A stretch of DNA of 64,000 bases from Riemerella columbina DSM 16469 (GTDB taxonomy: Bacteria; Bacteroidota; Bacteroidia; Flavobacteriales; Weeksellaceae). Location of the stretch: positions 148,619 to 212,618 of the forward strand of contig NZ_KB894217.1 of the NCBI RefSeq assembly GCF_000374405.1, written 5' to 3'. The notes below the pieces were generated by a model that worked only from the letters and a program-made list of their open reading frames with translations, was not told the origin of the DNA and made no database searches. Every line of letters starts with the position of its first letter. The first letter of the stretch is position 1. Positions 24,440 to 34,590 of the stretch are shown here, piece after piece. Both the position numbers and the translations under genes were made by a program.

Positions 24440-27319
24440 TTATCCATCGCCAAAAAGCGCCTCTACACTTAGTTCCTCTACATCGCCCATTTTTTTGAGG
24501 GTGGTAAAATCTAGGTTTTCCTTTTTACCTATCAATACCGTATTGTACTGGATTTGTTCTATATCTTTCTTATAAAACGCTGTAAGCTGCTCTAGGCTAA
24601 GCCTCTCTATCTCGTGGTAAATTGACTGGCGGATATCGCCATCTACTCCCCACTTTTTGTAGGCTTGGTGGGTAAAGAATAAATTCCTTCTGGACAACCG
24701 CTGTGCGGCAATCTGCTTTAGGGCAGCCTGTTTAGCATGATTAAACTGCAACGGTACTTGTGGCAAACTCGCTAATAAATCTTGCATAGCTTCTACGGCT
24801 TGGGCAAGTTTGTTGGCTTGTGTCCCTATATAATGGGTGATATAGTTGTGCCGACCCAAAACTGGTGGATAAGAATACGATACATAGGCAGAATACGCCA
24901 AAGACCGCGACTCCCGTATTTCTTGAAACACAATGGAAGACAATCCATGCCCAAAATACTCGTTGAATACATTGATAGTGCCTAAATCCTGAGGATTAAA
25001 GGATTGCCCACGCCCCAGCTTCATCAGCTCTACCTGCACCATATCATAATCGATAAAATAAACCTTTTGACTGGCTTCGGGTTCTGGGAAGATTTTTGGC
25101 ACTGGTACAGAGCATATGGTTTCATTTGGCATTCTGGAAAGTCCAGTTTCAGCCATCAGCGTTTTAAAATGTTCTCGGTTTTGACCATAGAAAAAAAGGC
25201 TATAATCGTATTGTAACAGCGTTCTGGCTTTAGCAATCCATTCATCGGCTTGGGCCGTTTCTAAACGCTCTTGGCTAATGATAACCTCTCTAAAACGCGA
25301 GTCTTTGCCATATTTAGCATAATTAACCAATGCTACGCGTATTCTGTTTTTGTCTTTTTTGGCGACTTCCCTTGCTTGTAGCATCGTTTGCACCACTTGG
25401 CGGTAGATGCCCTCATCGGCTTTTACATGGTTTAGCCAATGGTTCATCAGTGCTATACCACGGTGCAGGTTTTCCTCCAAACCGCTAAGGCTTATAGAAG
25501 TTTGGTCTGTCCCTACGCGAATACTGTAACTAATGCCTACCTTGTAGAACTCCTGTTTTAGCGCCTCTGGGGTATAGTTATCCGTTCCCATATACTCAAA
25601 GAGCTGAAGCGCTACCCCCAGTTCCCTATCGTGGTCGGTACCCAAAGGAAAGAGGTAGTTCATCTGTGCGAGATTATTCTTTTTGTTCTTTACAAAATTG
25701 AGGGTTACCCCATCTACTACCTCTGTTTTTATTTCTTTATTAAAGTCTACAAACTCTGGTTGGATAGGCTCCGAAGGGGTTTCCAAAATAGCGGTTAAGA
25801 ACTCGGATTGGTCTGTTTTGTTAAGACTAATAGGGGTAATCTGCGGTGGGTCTACATGCAGTAGTTTATCATTAATGCCTTTTTCCTTATACACAATGGC
25901 GTAATTGTCCTTAAAAAAAGATTGTGCAAATGCCACCACTTCTGCCTTGGTTATCTTTTCGTAATGTTCTATCTCGGTTAATTCTTCGCCCCAAGATTTA
26001 TCTTTAATGTAAGTTTCGTAAAGGTTAGTAGCGAGTCCGTCGGCAGTTTCTAGTTTGCTTAGGCGGTTAGTTTTCATATCATTGATGATTGCCGTCATGA
26101 GCCAATCTGGAAACGCCCCCTCTTTTAAACGCTGGATTTGCTCTAAAAGTAAAGTTTTAGCCTCTTCCAAAGTTTGCTGCTCTTTCGGAATAATTGCCAA
26201 AGAAATATACCCATACGCCTTGAATGGAAGATGATATGCTGCCGCCCTCAGTGCCGTATGCTTTTGGTTGATGTTTAGGTCTATCAACCCCACCTCGCCA
26301 TTATTCGATAGAATTTGAGCACAAAGGGTTGCCAATCTAGAATTTTGTGTACCATAACTATCCGTTCGCCACGCCAACTGTACCCTTGGGCTGGTAGGGC
26401 TTTTTACTGTACGCTCCACAATCGTGGTCATTGGTGGTTCTATGATAGGTGTTTTCTCTGGCAAAGGTTTGTATTGAAACTTTCCGAAATAGGTTTCTGC
26501 TAAACCGATGGTTTCCTCAAAATCCAAATCGCCCACCAAAACTAATGCATAATTGTTCGGCACATAGTACTCATTAAAATACTGATGAATGGCTACCATA
26601 GAAGGGTTTTTAAGGTGTTCCGCCTTGCCTAGAGTCGTCTGCTGACCATTCGGATGGTTGGGGAATAATGCTGCCATGAGTTCATAATTCACCAGACGAT
26701 AATCGTTGTCTTGCGCTCTATTAAACTCCTCGTACACCGATTCTAATTCCGTATGAAACAAACGAAGGGCTAAGCCAGAAAATCGTTCGCTTTCAATTCT
26801 AAACCATTTTTCTAATTCGTTTTTGGGAATATTATTTTTATAAACCGTTTCGTCTAGCCAAGTATGGGCATTGGTGCCTGATGCCCCAAGGGAGGAAATT
26901 GCCTTATCGTACTCGTTGGCAATGGCATATTGCGCCGCCTCTTGAGAGACTTGGTCTATTGTTTTATAGATTTCTTTTTTCTTTTCGGGATTTTGTTCGG
27001 CTTTGTGTTGCTCAAACAAATCGGATAATTGTTCCAATAATGGCGCTTCTTTTTCCCAATTGGTAGTCCCCAACCGAGCCGTTCCCTTGAACATCATATG
27101 TTCTAAATAATGGGCAAGTCCTGTGTTGTCTTTCGGGTCGTTGTTGCTTCCCGTCCTTACAGGGATATAGGTTTGTATTTTTGGTGCCTCATGATTCTGG
27201 GCAAGATAGACTTTGAGTCCATTTTTTAAGGTATAAATCCGAACGCGGTTGGCATCGTTCTCGTAAGTTTGGTAGGTATAGCCGTGGTTGTCTGTATAGG
27301 TCTGTGGTTCGTTCTGCAT
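24440..27319 (-). CDS. M16 family insulinase/pitrilysin-like peptidase (full length)
   Basis: 959 residues, four M16 domains on one chain. Zinc motif H70-Y-L-E73-H74 is intact, with the third ligand in ELESVYEEFNRAQDND. The C-terminal half has the substrate-binding R/Y pattern (REIRESRSLAYSAYVSYS). No signal peptide is visible: the N-terminus MQNEPQTYTDNHGYTYQTY is hydrophilic, so the enzyme is predicted to be cytoplasmic, unlike many pitrilysin-like proteins. GC content is higher than in neighbours. A hairpin and a -7 element lie between it and the photolyase gene. Confidence 0.9.
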   Translation of the reverse strand: MQNEPQTYTDNHGYTYQTYENDANRVRIYTLKNGLKVYLAQNHEAPKIQTYIPVRTGSNNDPKDNTGLAHYLEHMMFKGTARLGTTNWEKEAPLLEQLSDLFEQHKAEQNPEKKKEIYKTIDQVSQEAAQYAIANEYDKAISSLGASGTNAHTWLDETVYKNNIPKNELEKWFRIESERFSGLALRLFHTELESVYEEFNRAQDNDYRLVNYELMAALFPNHPNGQQTTLGKAEHLKNPSMVAIHQYFNEYYVPNNYALVLVGDLDFEETIGLAETYFGKFQYKPLPEKTPIIEPPMTTIVERTVKSPTSPRVQLAWRTDSYGTQNSRLATLCAQILSNNGEVGLIDLNINQKHTALRAAAYHLPFKAYGYISLAIIPKEQQTLEEAKTLLLEQIQRLKEGAFPDWLMTAIINDMKTNRLSKLETADGLATNLYETYIKDKSWGEELTEIEHYEKITKAEVVAFAQSFFKDNYAIVYKEKGINDKLLHVDPPQITPISLNKTDQSEFLTAILETPSEPIQPEFVDFNKEIKTEVVDGVTLNFVKNKKNNLAQMNYLFPLGTDHDRELGVALQLFEYMGTDNYTPEALKQEFYKVGISYSIRVGTDQTSISLSGLEENLHRGIALMNHWLNHVKADEGIYRQVVQTMLQAREVAKKDKNRIRVALVNYAKYGKDSRFREVIISQERLETAQADEWIAKARTLLQYDYSLFFYGQNREHFKTLMAETGLSRMPNETICSVPVPKIFPEPEASQKVYFIDYDMVQVELMKLGRGQSFNPQDLGTINVFNEYFGHGLSSIVFQEIRESRSLAYSAYVSYSYPPVLGRHNYITHYIGTQANKLAQAVEAMQDLLASLPQVPLQFNHAKQAALKQIAAQRLSRRNLFFTHQAYKKWGVDGDIRQSIYHEIERLSLEQLTAFYKKDIEQIQYNTVLIGKKENLDFTTLKKMGDVEELSVEALFGDG

Positions 27320-27349
27320 AGGTACTTCTTTTTATGTAAATCAAAACGC

Positions 27350-27370
27350 CCTTCAATACGATATTGAAGG
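27350..27370 (-). terminator. Hairpin between photolyase and M16 genes (possible terminator)
   Basis: CCTTCAATA and TATTGAAGG form a perfect 9-bp stem with a 3-base loop. On the minus strand it is followed by GCGTTTTGATTT, only a weak T run. It lies downstream of the -7 element at 27396-27403, so it could terminate the photolyase transcript or sit in the M16 leader. Confidence 0.5.
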
Positions 27371-27395
27371 ACTTTATATTGTGATTTTCCGAGCG

Positions 27396-27403
27396 CAAAG
27401 ATA
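27396..27403 (-). promoter_or_regulatory. -7 element upstream of the M16 peptidase gene
   Basis: TATCTTTG on the minus strand, 76 bases before the ATG at 27319. No clear -33 TTG. Confidence 0.45.
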
Positions 27404-27412
27404 GTGAAATTA

Positions 27413-28711
27413 TTATGGACGGAATTTATCAATTTCTTTCATCTTGGCTAAAAATTCTGCTCGTGCTGCTTTATGTTTGAGCATAGGTTCGGGGTAGTCT
27501 TTAGTGCCAAATTCTGGAATCCAGCGTTTCACATACGCACGGTTTTTATCAAATTTATCCAACTGCAAATCGGGATTAAATACTCTAAAATACGGGGCAG
27601 CATCTACCCCAGTCCCCGCTGCCCATTGCCAGTTGCCATTGTTCTGAGCCAAATCAAAGTCCAACAATTTATTAGCAAAATAAGCCTCACCCCATCGCCA
27701 GTCTATCTGTAAATCCTTAACTAAAAACGAAGCCACTAGCATCCTCACCCGATTGTGCATAAATCCCGTAGCGTTGAGCTCTCGCATCCCTGCATCTACT
27801 AAAGGAAAGCCTGTTTTGCCCTCACACCATGTTTTAAAATCTGCTTCATTATTTTTCCATTGGAATCCTGCGTATTTATCTCGGAAAGGTTGACTCACCA
27901 CATTAGGGAAATGCCATAAAATTTGCATAAAAAACTCGCGCCAAATCAATTCCTTCAGCCATGTAAAATTGATTTTTTTAGCCTCTAAAACAGCAGTTCT
28001 TGGGCTAATGGTGCCAAACCTAAGATGGACACTCTGTTTGGAAGTGGCGTCTAGTGCAGGGATATTTCTTTTTTTATCATAATCCTCCAGTTGTTGATAA
28101 GGGATTTTTGGCGGCTGATAGTTTAGCTCCGTGCTTTTAAAGCCAATATCATCTAAAGTAAGGTGGCTGGGTTTTTCTGCCTTGTAGAGTTGGTCTAAGT
28201 GCTTTTCGGAAGGGTATTGCTGTATAAGGGTTTCGGATAACCGATTGAGCCATTGTTTAGAATAAGGCGTATAAACCGTGTACGGATTGCCGTCTGCCTT
28301 TAAGATTTCATCTTTGGCAAAAATCATTTGGTCTTTATAAGATTGAAACATGATGTTTTTACTTTCCAAAAAGTCCTTAACCTCAGTATCTCGTCTGATG
28401 GCGTAGGGTTCATAATCCTCATTACAAAACACAGAAGCGATTTTGTATTGAGATGTTAACTCTTTGAAAATTTCTAAAGGCTTTCCATAAAAATAATGAA
28501 TATAAGGGTGCTGACTATTGAGATGCTCTAAGGCTTGGTAAATAAAATCGACTCTTCGGTCGTGCTGGTCTTCCAAATCATCTAAAATAGCGTTATCAAA
28601 AATAAAAATAGGTAGTACCTTATATCCCGAATCTAAGGCTTGAAATAAACCGTGATTGTCGTTCCATCTTAAATCTCTTCTGAACCAAAAAATACTGATT
28701 GGGGTGTCCAT
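27413..28711 (-). CDS. phr: Deoxyribodipyrimidine photolyase (cryptochrome/photolyase class I)
   Basis: Flavoenzyme that uses blue light to split pyrimidine dimers. 432 residues. The N-terminal antenna-binding Rossmann domain starts FWFRRDLRWNDNHGLF; the C-terminal FAD domain is complete (REFFMQILWHFP, TGFPLVDAGMRELNATGFMHNRVRM, DFDLAQNNGNWQWAAGTGVDAAPYFR). Conserved tryptophans for electron transfer are present. Its start lies 2 bases past the stop of a MarR-family regulator gene, so both form an operon whose promoter carries a palindrome. A distinction from DASH cryptochromes is supported by length and the motif forms. Confidence 0.93.
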   Translation of the reverse strand: MDTPISIFWFRRDLRWNDNHGLFQALDSGYKVLPIFIFDNAILDDLEDQHDRRVDFIYQALEHLNSQHPYIHYFYGKPLEIFKELTSQYKIASVFCNEDYEPYAIRRDTEVKDFLESKNIMFQSYKDQMIFAKDEILKADGNPYTVYTPYSKQWLNRLSETLIQQYPSEKHLDQLYKAEKPSHLTLDDIGFKSTELNYQPPKIPYQQLEDYDKKRNIPALDATSKQSVHLRFGTISPRTAVLEAKKINFTWLKELIWREFFMQILWHFPNVVSQPFRDKYAGFQWKNNEADFKTWCEGKTGFPLVDAGMRELNATGFMHNRVRMLVASFLVKDLQIDWRWGEAYFANKLLDFDLAQNNGNWQWAAGTGVDAAPYFRVFNPDLQLDKFDKNRAYVKRWIPEFGTKDYPEPMLKHKAARAEFLAKMKEIDKFRP

Positions 28712-28713
28712 AG

Positions 28714-29349
28714 TTATATCAATTCGCCGATTTCTCTGATGCTGGATTTTTTATGATGATGGTATACCATAAAATGAAAATCGTTCATTTTTTTTAATAA
28801 GGTTAATAATTGTTTTTTTTCTGAAATCGACAATGTTGCTGAAAGTACCCTTGCCGTATGGGTAACCTCTTGAATAGACTCATTAAATAGTTGTTTGCCT
28901 TTGGGTGTTACACTAAGTCGTGTGGCTCTTTTGTCTTGTGGGTCTGCAAATTCCTCTACCAAACCACTATGGACTAAGCGTTTTATCATCATCATCCCCG
29001 TTTGTTTTTCGTGTCCATTTTTCGCTACCAATTCCATTTTGGACAAAGAATCATAAGCCATCAGTCGATAGAGATAAGTAAATTCTTCATTAAGCAAATC
29101 TGGAAAATCTGCCAATCCCCTACGAATCATTTGCTTGCTAAAACGATTAAGCAGTATCACCTGCTTGGCGATTTCATTTTCTAAATCATACACCTTTTGA
29201 TTGGTTTCATCCAATAACACCGTGGGATTATCCTTTTGATAGGCTTGTTCATTAAGCCAATGCCTAAAATCTTCTAAAGAATTAGAATTACTCTGTTGAT
29301 GAAATTCTGCGACTTTGTCAATCAAATCAGAAATGAGTTGATAATTCAT
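28714..29349 (-). CDS. MarR family transcriptional regulator
   Basis: 211 residues, longer than the usual ~140-150 because of an N-terminal extension of about 60 residues. Winged helix-turn-helix around 95-165: YRLMAYDSLSKMELVAKNGHEKQTGMMMIKRLVHSGLVEEFADPQDKRATRLSVTPKGKQL; the D-x-R in the wing (DKRATRLSVT) is the MarR signature. It is the first gene of an operon with photolyase. Its promoter holds a perfect 9-bp inverted repeat around the -7 element, so autoregulation is likely. The inducing signal is unknown. Confidence 0.88.
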   Translation of the reverse strand: MNYQLISDLIDKVAEFHQQSNSNSLEDFRHWLNEQAYQKDNPTVLLDETNQKVYDLENEIAKQVILLNRFSKQMIRRGLADFPDLLNEEFTYLYRLMAYDSLSKMELVAKNGHEKQTGMMMIKRLVHSGLVEEFADPQDKRATRLSVTPKGKQLFNESIQEVTHTARVLSATLSISEKKQLLTLLKKMNDFHFMVYHHHKKSSIREIGELI

Positions 29350-29352
29350 GAG

Positions 29353-29384
29353 GGTTATTTTTTCGCAAATTTAGTAAAATAACC
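29353..29384 (-). promoter_or_regulatory. Operator-like palindrome around the -7 element of the MarR-phr operon
   Basis: GGTTATTTT at 29353-29361 and AAAATAACC at 29376-29384 are perfect inverted repeats with a 14-base gap. The gap holds the minus-strand -7 element TAAATTTG (29373-29366). A MarR dimer bound here would block RNA polymerase. The ATG is at 29349, 3 bases past the palindrome, so the transcript leader is very short. Confidence 0.6.
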
Positions 29385-29484
29385 TTTACATCTGTTATAA
29401 ATAGTATAATTGTTGACTAAAATAATAAAACCCGACTGCATTATCATTTGATAGGATAAAATTAAACAATGAAGCACCTCTGGT

Positions 29485-32256
29485 TTAAGCTAATTTTTCC
29501 GCGATATATTTGGCTGTTTTGGAATTTTTATCTTGGGCTAAATCCTCTGGCGTTCCAGAAAAAACCACTTCACCGCCGTGTTTTCCCGCTTCTGGACCTA
29601 TGTCTATAATCCAGTCTGCCGATTTGATGATATCGGGCTGATGTTCAATAACAATCACAGAATGTCCTAGCTCTACCAACGCTTGTAATGAAGTGAGTAG
29701 TTTTTTAATATCGTGAAAATGTAAGCCCGTAGAAGGTTCATCAAAAATAAATAAGGTTTTGTCTTTGGTATTTCCCTTGACTAAAAACGACGCCAATTTT
29801 ACCCTTTGAGCTTCGCCGCCAGATAGCGTAGATGAACTTTGCCCCAATTTCAAATAGCCTAAACCGACTTCCTGCAAGGGTTTTAGTTTAGTTACAATTT
29901 TATCTTGTTGATTATCCTCAAAGAATGCGATGGCTTCATCTACCGTCATATTCAGGACATCGGAAATATTTTTTTCATCAAACTTGACTTCCAAAATTTC
30001 GGATTTAAAACGCGTCCCTTTACAATGTTCGCATTCCAATTCTATATCCGCCATAAATTGCATCGAAATGGTAATAACCCCTTCGCCTTTACATTCATCA
30101 CAACGCCCACCATCTACATTAAAGGAAAAATGTTTTGATTTTAATCCCATTGCTTTAGCCGTCCGCTGTTTAGAAAATAAATCTCGGATGTCATCATAGG
30201 CTTTAAGGTAAGTTACAGGATTAGACCTGGACGATTTCCCGATAGGATTTTGGTCTATCAATTCGATATGTTCTATGCTATTTTTAGGATAAGATACCTC
30301 ATCATAATCGCCTTTTTTGCCGCCCATTCCCATCTGAATTTGAATATCATTGGCTAAAATATCCTTCATCAAAGTCGATTTACCTGAACCCGACACACCT
30401 GATACCACCACTAAACACTCTAAAGGTATCTCAACATCAATATTTTTAAGGTTATTTTGTCTCGCCCCTTTAATTTCGATAAAGAATTTCGGTTGCCGTC
30501 TTCTTTTAGGCACTTCAATTTCTAATCTTCCTGTTAGGTAATCCGAAGTTAAAGTATGCGCATCTTTTAAGGCTTTAAAGTCGCCTGCAAATACTAATTC
30601 ACCACCCAAATAACCTGCCTCAGGACCAATATCGATAATATAATCGGCAGCCCGCATCACATCTTCATCATGCTCTACAACGATAACGGTATTTCCTAAA
30701 TCTCTTAACTGTTTTAAAACTTCAATTAAATTTTCGGTATCTCTGGAATGTAACCCAATAGACGGTTCATCTAAAATATAAATAGACCCTACCAACGAAC
30801 TTCCCAAACTGGTCGCGAGGTTGATACGCTGACTTTCCCCTCCAGATAAGGTGTTAGAAGTTCGGTTAAGCGTCAAATAACCCAAACCAACTTTTAGAAG
30901 AAATGTCAATCTTGTAGTAATTTCATAGACCAATCGCTTGGCTATTTCTTGTTCGTGTGGGGTTAGTTTTAAGCTTTCAATTAATGGCAATAATTCATCT
31001 AAAGGCAATTCTATAAGGGACTGGATGTTATGCCCGTCAATTTTTACCCATTCGGTTTCTTTTCTAAGTCTAAGTCCTTCGCAATCTGGGCAAATGGTTT
31101 TACCTCGGTAACGCGATAACATCACACGGTATTGAATTTTATACAAATTTTCCTCCAACATTTTGAAGAAATTATCAATACATGGAAAATTACGCTTACC
31201 AGTTCCTCGCCATAGAAACTGCTTTTGCTCTTTTGTTAATTCATAATATGGTTTATGGATAGGAAAGTGGTCTGCATTTTCCTTAATGAATTTTAGTTTC
31301 CATTCTCTCATGGTATCGCCACGCCAGCACGCTACGGCATCTTCATACACCGAAAGTTTTTTGTTGGGAATTACCAAATCTTCATCTATACCTATGACTT
31401 TTCCATAGCCTTCGCAAGTAGGACATGCGCCATAAGGGTTATTAAAACTAAAGAAATGAACATTAGGCTCCAGAAAAGTCATCCCATCTAATTCAAACTG
31501 GTTGGAAAACGATTGTACTTTTTCTGTATCTATATTTTTAAGGTTACAATATCCCCTACCTTCGTAAAATGCTGTTTGTATAGAGTCTGCTAGACGCTGT
31601 AAAAAAGCCTCGTCCTCTTCATAAGAAAATCGGTCAATGACCAGCTGAATATCCATCCCCTTTTCAGGAATAAAATTGAAACTTTCTAAATCTTCAATTT
31701 CGGCTAAATTACCATTAACCGATACTCTTGTAAATCCTGAAACTTTAAGACTATTTAATGTTTGTGAAAAATCTTCCACCTCGTAAGTGAGCGGTGCAGA
31801 AAGTAAAAATGGCGTGTTTGGATGTTGTTCAATAAATTCTATCACATTAGTCACCGAATCTTTTTTCACTTCCTTACCAGATTTGGGCGAATAAGTCCGT
31901 CCAATTCTGGCAAATAGCAATTTTAGATAGTCGTAAATTTCCGTAGAAGTCCCTACCGTAGAGCGTGGATTAGAAGAAATCACTTTTTGCTGTATGGCAA
32001 TCGAAGGAGCCAACCCTTTGATATCGTCTACTTTTGGTTTTTCTAAACGCCCTAAAAACTGCCTTGCATAAGAACTAAGGCTTTCCACATATCGCCTCTG
32101 CCCTTCCGCATATATGGTATCAAACGCCAATGACGACTTGCCACTTCCCGATACGCCCGTAATGACGACCAACTTATTTTTAGGAATGGTGACATCAATA
32201 TGTTTTAAATTATTAAGATGTACGTTTTTAACGAAAATATTCTGTTTGATATCCAT
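29485..32256 (-). CDS. uvrA: Excinuclease ABC subunit A
   Basis: Damage-recognition ATPase of nucleotide excision repair. 923 residues with two ABC ATPase halves: Walker A GVSGSGKSSLAFDT (about 34-47) and GVSGSGKSTLMKD (about 618-630), signatures LSGGESQRINLATSLGSSL and [18 protein letters not shown]. Zinc-finger cysteines are present (CPTCEGYG ... CPDCEGLR; CDECKGEG ... CEHCKGTRF). It is downstream of hisS by about 43 bases with its own -7 element. It lies beside photolyase, the light-dependent dimer repair gene, on the same strand. Confidence 0.97.
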   Translation of the reverse strand: MDIKQNIFVKNVHLNNLKHIDVTIPKNKLVVITGVSGSGKSSLAFDTIYAEGQRRYVESLSSYARQFLGRLEKPKVDDIKGLAPSIAIQQKVISSNPRSTVGTSTEIYDYLKLLFARIGRTYSPKSGKEVKKDSVTNVIEFIEQHPNTPFLLSAPLTYEVEDFSQTLNSLKVSGFTRVSVNGNLAEIEDLESFNFIPEKGMDIQLVIDRFSYEEDEAFLQRLADSIQTAFYEGRGYCNLKNIDTEKVQSFSNQFELDGMTFLEPNVHFFSFNNPYGACPTCEGYGKVIGIDEDLVIPNKKLSVYEDAVACWRGDTMREWKLKFIKENADHFPIHKPYYELTKEQKQFLWRGTGKRNFPCIDNFFKMLEENLYKIQYRVMLSRYRGKTICPDCEGLRLRKETEWVKIDGHNIQSLIELPLDELLPLIESLKLTPHEQEIAKRLVYEITTRLTFLLKVGLGYLTLNRTSNTLSGGESQRINLATSLGSSLVGSIYILDEPSIGLHSRDTENLIEVLKQLRDLGNTVIVVEHDEDVMRAADYIIDIGPEAGYLGGELVFAGDFKALKDAHTLTSDYLTGRLEIEVPKRRRQPKFFIEIKGARQNNLKNIDVEIPLECLVVVSGVSGSGKSTLMKDILANDIQIQMGMGGKKGDYDEVSYPKNSIEHIELIDQNPIGKSSRSNPVTYLKAYDDIRDLFSKQRTAKAMGLKSKHFSFNVDGGRCDECKGEGVITISMQFMADIELECEHCKGTRFKSEILEVKFDEKNISDVLNMTVDEAIAFFEDNQQDKIVTKLKPLQEVGLGYLKLGQSSSTLSGGEAQRVKLASFLVKGNTKDKTLFIFDEPSTGLHFHDIKKLLTSLQALVELGHSVIVIEHQPDIIKSADWIIDIGPEAGKHGGEVVFSGTPEDLAQDKNSKTAKYIAEKLA

Positions 32257-32264
32257 AGGTAAAG

Positions 32265-32272
32265 CAAAAATA
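32265..32272 (-). promoter_or_regulatory. -7 element of uvrA
   Basis: TATTTTTG on the minus strand, 8 bases before the uvrA ATG at 32256. Short leader; -33 not clear. Confidence 0.45.
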
Positions 32273-32299
32273 GGCTTACAAAATTAATATTTTATAGAT

Positions 32300-33652
32300 T
32301 TAAGAAATAAGAAACTCTTCCAAACTTAAAGTCTGTTGCTCGCCAGAAACTAAATCTTTTACGCTTACCGTTTGATTTTCTATTTCTTGTTCGCCTACAA
32401 ACACCATTTTGGGAATGCCTTTTTTCTCTGCGTAAGAAAATTGCTTTTTCAGTTTAGAAGATTCGGGATAAAGTTCTGCGGCAATGCCCTGCGTTCTAAG
32501 TTGTGTGATGATTTTCAGTGCGTAAAAGGCTTCTTTATCGCCATAATTTGCAAAAAGATAGTCGGTGTTATGTTCGGATTGTTCTGGGAATACGCCCAAT
32601 TCTTCCATCACGAGGTAGATTCTATCTAATCCAAATGATATCCCAATCCCAGGGATATTTTTAACGCCAAAAACTTCGGTTAAATTATTGTATCGACCGC
32701 CGCCGCCAATAGAACCCATGGCAACATCGTTAGCTTTCACTTCAAAAATAGCTCCAGTATAATAGTCTAGTCCGCGCGCCAAAGTAATATCAAATACCAA
32801 ATTCTCTTTGGAAACACCTAGATTAAGTGTATTTTCAAGGACAAATTCTAATTCTTCAATCCCTTTTTCGCCAATATCAATCCCTTTAAATTTTGATTTT
32901 AAATGGGCAATAGTTTCAAAGCTATCTTTAGAAGGGTCAAATAAAAAGTCTAATTTTTCTATAGCTTCATCTGAAATTTGCTTTTCTCTAAGCTCTTTAA
33001 TCACGCCTTCTTTACCAATTTTATCCAGCTTGTCTAGAGCCACCGTAAAATCAATTAATTGATTAGAAATACCAGCATATTCAGCTAAACCAGTTAAAAT
33101 TTTTCGGTTGTTGAGATGAACCGTTACGGGAATTCCTAAATCTGAAAAAGATTTTAAATACAATTGAATTAATTCTACTTCTTGCCAAAGGCTTTCGCTA
33201 CCTACCACATCGGCATCACACTGATAAAATTCTCTAAATCTTCCTTTTTGTGGACGGTCGGCACGCCATACAGGTTGAATTTGATAGCGCTTATACGGAA
33301 AATTCATTTGCCCATGATTCATCGCCACATATCTAGCGAATGGCACCGTAAGGTCGTAACGAAGGGCTTTATCAGAGATTTTTTGCGTAAGAGCCGCAGT
33401 ATCTTTTTGAACCAATGCTTCATCCGAAACTTTAGAAAGGAAATTTCCAGAGTTTAGAATTTTAAAAATTAAGCGGTCGCCTTCGTCGCCGTATTTCCCA
33501 GTTAAAGTCGAAAGGTTTTCAAAACTCGGTGTTTCCAAAGGGGAAAAACCAAACAATTCAAAATTGTTCTGTAAGACTTCAATGATATATCTTCTTTTAT
33601 AAACTTCTGCTGCTGTAAAATCTCTTGTACCTTTCGCTAAATTGGGTTTCAT
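32300..33652 (-). CDS. hisS: Histidyl-tRNA synthetase
   Basis: Class II aminoacyl-tRNA synthetase, 450 residues. Motif 1 region [16 protein letters not shown], motif 2 [19 protein letters not shown], histidine-binding segments [12 protein letters not shown] and [13 protein letters not shown], motif 3 [13 protein letters not shown], and an anticodon-binding domain from about residue 355. All are intact. A TAATTTTG element lies 29 bases before the ATG. uvrA follows on the same strand. Confidence 0.97.
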   Translation of the reverse strand: MKPNLAKGTRDFTAAEVYKRRYIIEVLQNNFELFGFSPLETPSFENLSTLTGKYGDEGDRLIFKILNSGNFLSKVSDEALVQKDTAALTQKISDKALRYDLTVPFARYVAMNHGQMNFPYKRYQIQPVWRADRPQKGRFREFYQCDADVVGSESLWQEVELIQLYLKSFSDLGIPVTVHLNNRKILTGLAEYAGISNQLIDFTVALDKLDKIGKEGVIKELREKQISDEAIEKLDFLFDPSKDSFETIAHLKSKFKGIDIGEKGIEELEFVLENTLNLGVSKENLVFDITLARGLDYYTGAIFEVKANDVAMGSIGGGGRYNNLTEVFGVKNIPGIGISFGLDRIYLVMEELGVFPEQSEHNTDYLFANYGDKEAFYALKIITQLRTQGIAAELYPESSKLKKQFSYAEKKGIPKMVFVGEQEIENQTVSVKDLVSGEQQTLSLEEFLIS

Positions 33653-33714
33653 ATTGTAAGTTTAAAAGTGAATTAAAGCTTCAAAATTAAGATTGAATTG
33701 TATTTAATATTAAA

Positions 33715-34572
33715 TTAATGGATATGTTTTTCGGCGTGGTAAGAACTTCTTACCAATGGTGAACTTTCCACATGTCTAAAGCCTAGACTTCTTGCAAAAT
33801 CGCCATATTCGTCAAACTCTTCTGGGGTGATGAAGCGTTTAACGGGTAAGTGTTTTTTAGTCGGTTGTAGGTATTGTCCAAGGGTAATTACATCTACATC
33901 GGCATTTCTAATGTCTTCAATGGTTTGGAAGACTTCGTTTTTTTCTTCGCCTAACCCTAGCATAATTCCCGTTTTAGTACGGCGTTGCCCCGCAGTTTTT
34001 AAGTATTTTAAAACCTCTAAACTTCGTTCATATTTGGCTTGGATACGCACCTCTCTGGTCAGGCGTTTTACGGTTTCTATATTATGAGAAATTACTTCTG
34101 GCGCTACCTCTACCATACGATCGATATGTTTGGTAATCCCTTGGAAATCTGGAATTAGAGTTTCCATTGTGGTTCCAGGGGAAATCCTTCTTACCGCATT
34201 TACCGTTTCTGCCCAGAGGATAGACCCCATGTCTTTTAAATCGTCTCTATCTACGGAAGTAAGTACCGCATGTTTTATCTTCATCAGTTTAATGGAACGC
34301 GCTACTTTTTCGGGTTCATCCCAATTAACATCCATAGGCTTCCCAGTTTTTACTCCACAGAATCCACAGCTTCTGGTACAGATATTACCTAAAATCATGA
34401 AAGTAGCCGTCCCCTCGCCCCAGCATTCGCCCATATTAGGGCAAGACCCACTTTGGCAAATGGTATTCAGTTTATATTTATCCACCAAAGAACGGAGTTC
34501 TCGATAATTTTTCCCCGTAGGAAGCTTTACCCTAATCCATTTTGGCTTTTGTGTCACAGTATTCGTATCCAT
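33715..34572 (-). CDS. lipA: Lipoyl synthase
   Basis: Radical SAM enzyme that inserts two sulfurs into octanoyl groups on 2-oxoacid dehydrogenases and the glycine cleavage H protein. 285 residues. Auxiliary [4Fe-4S] cysteines C39, C44, C50 ([12 protein letters not shown]) and radical SAM cysteines C65, C69, C72 (CTRSCGFC) are present, and the C-terminal RSSYHA serine that ligates the auxiliary cluster is kept. The sigma factor gene lies 18 bases upstream on the same strand. GcvT in this window depends on lipoylated H protein. Confidence 0.96.
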   Translation of the reverse strand: MDTNTVTQKPKWIRVKLPTGKNYRELRSLVDKYKLNTICQSGSCPNMGECWGEGTATFMILGNICTRSCGFCGVKTGKPMDVNWDEPEKVARSIKLMKIKHAVLTSVDRDDLKDMGSILWAETVNAVRRISPGTTMETLIPDFQGITKHIDRMVEVAPEVISHNIETVKRLTREVRIQAKYERSLEVLKYLKTAGQRRTKTGIMLGLGEEKNEVFQTIEDIRNADVDVITLGQYLQPTKKHLPVKRFITPEEFDEYGDFARSLGFRHVESSPLVRSSYHAEKHIH

Positions 34573-34590
34573 TAATGTATGTCTCGTCTT

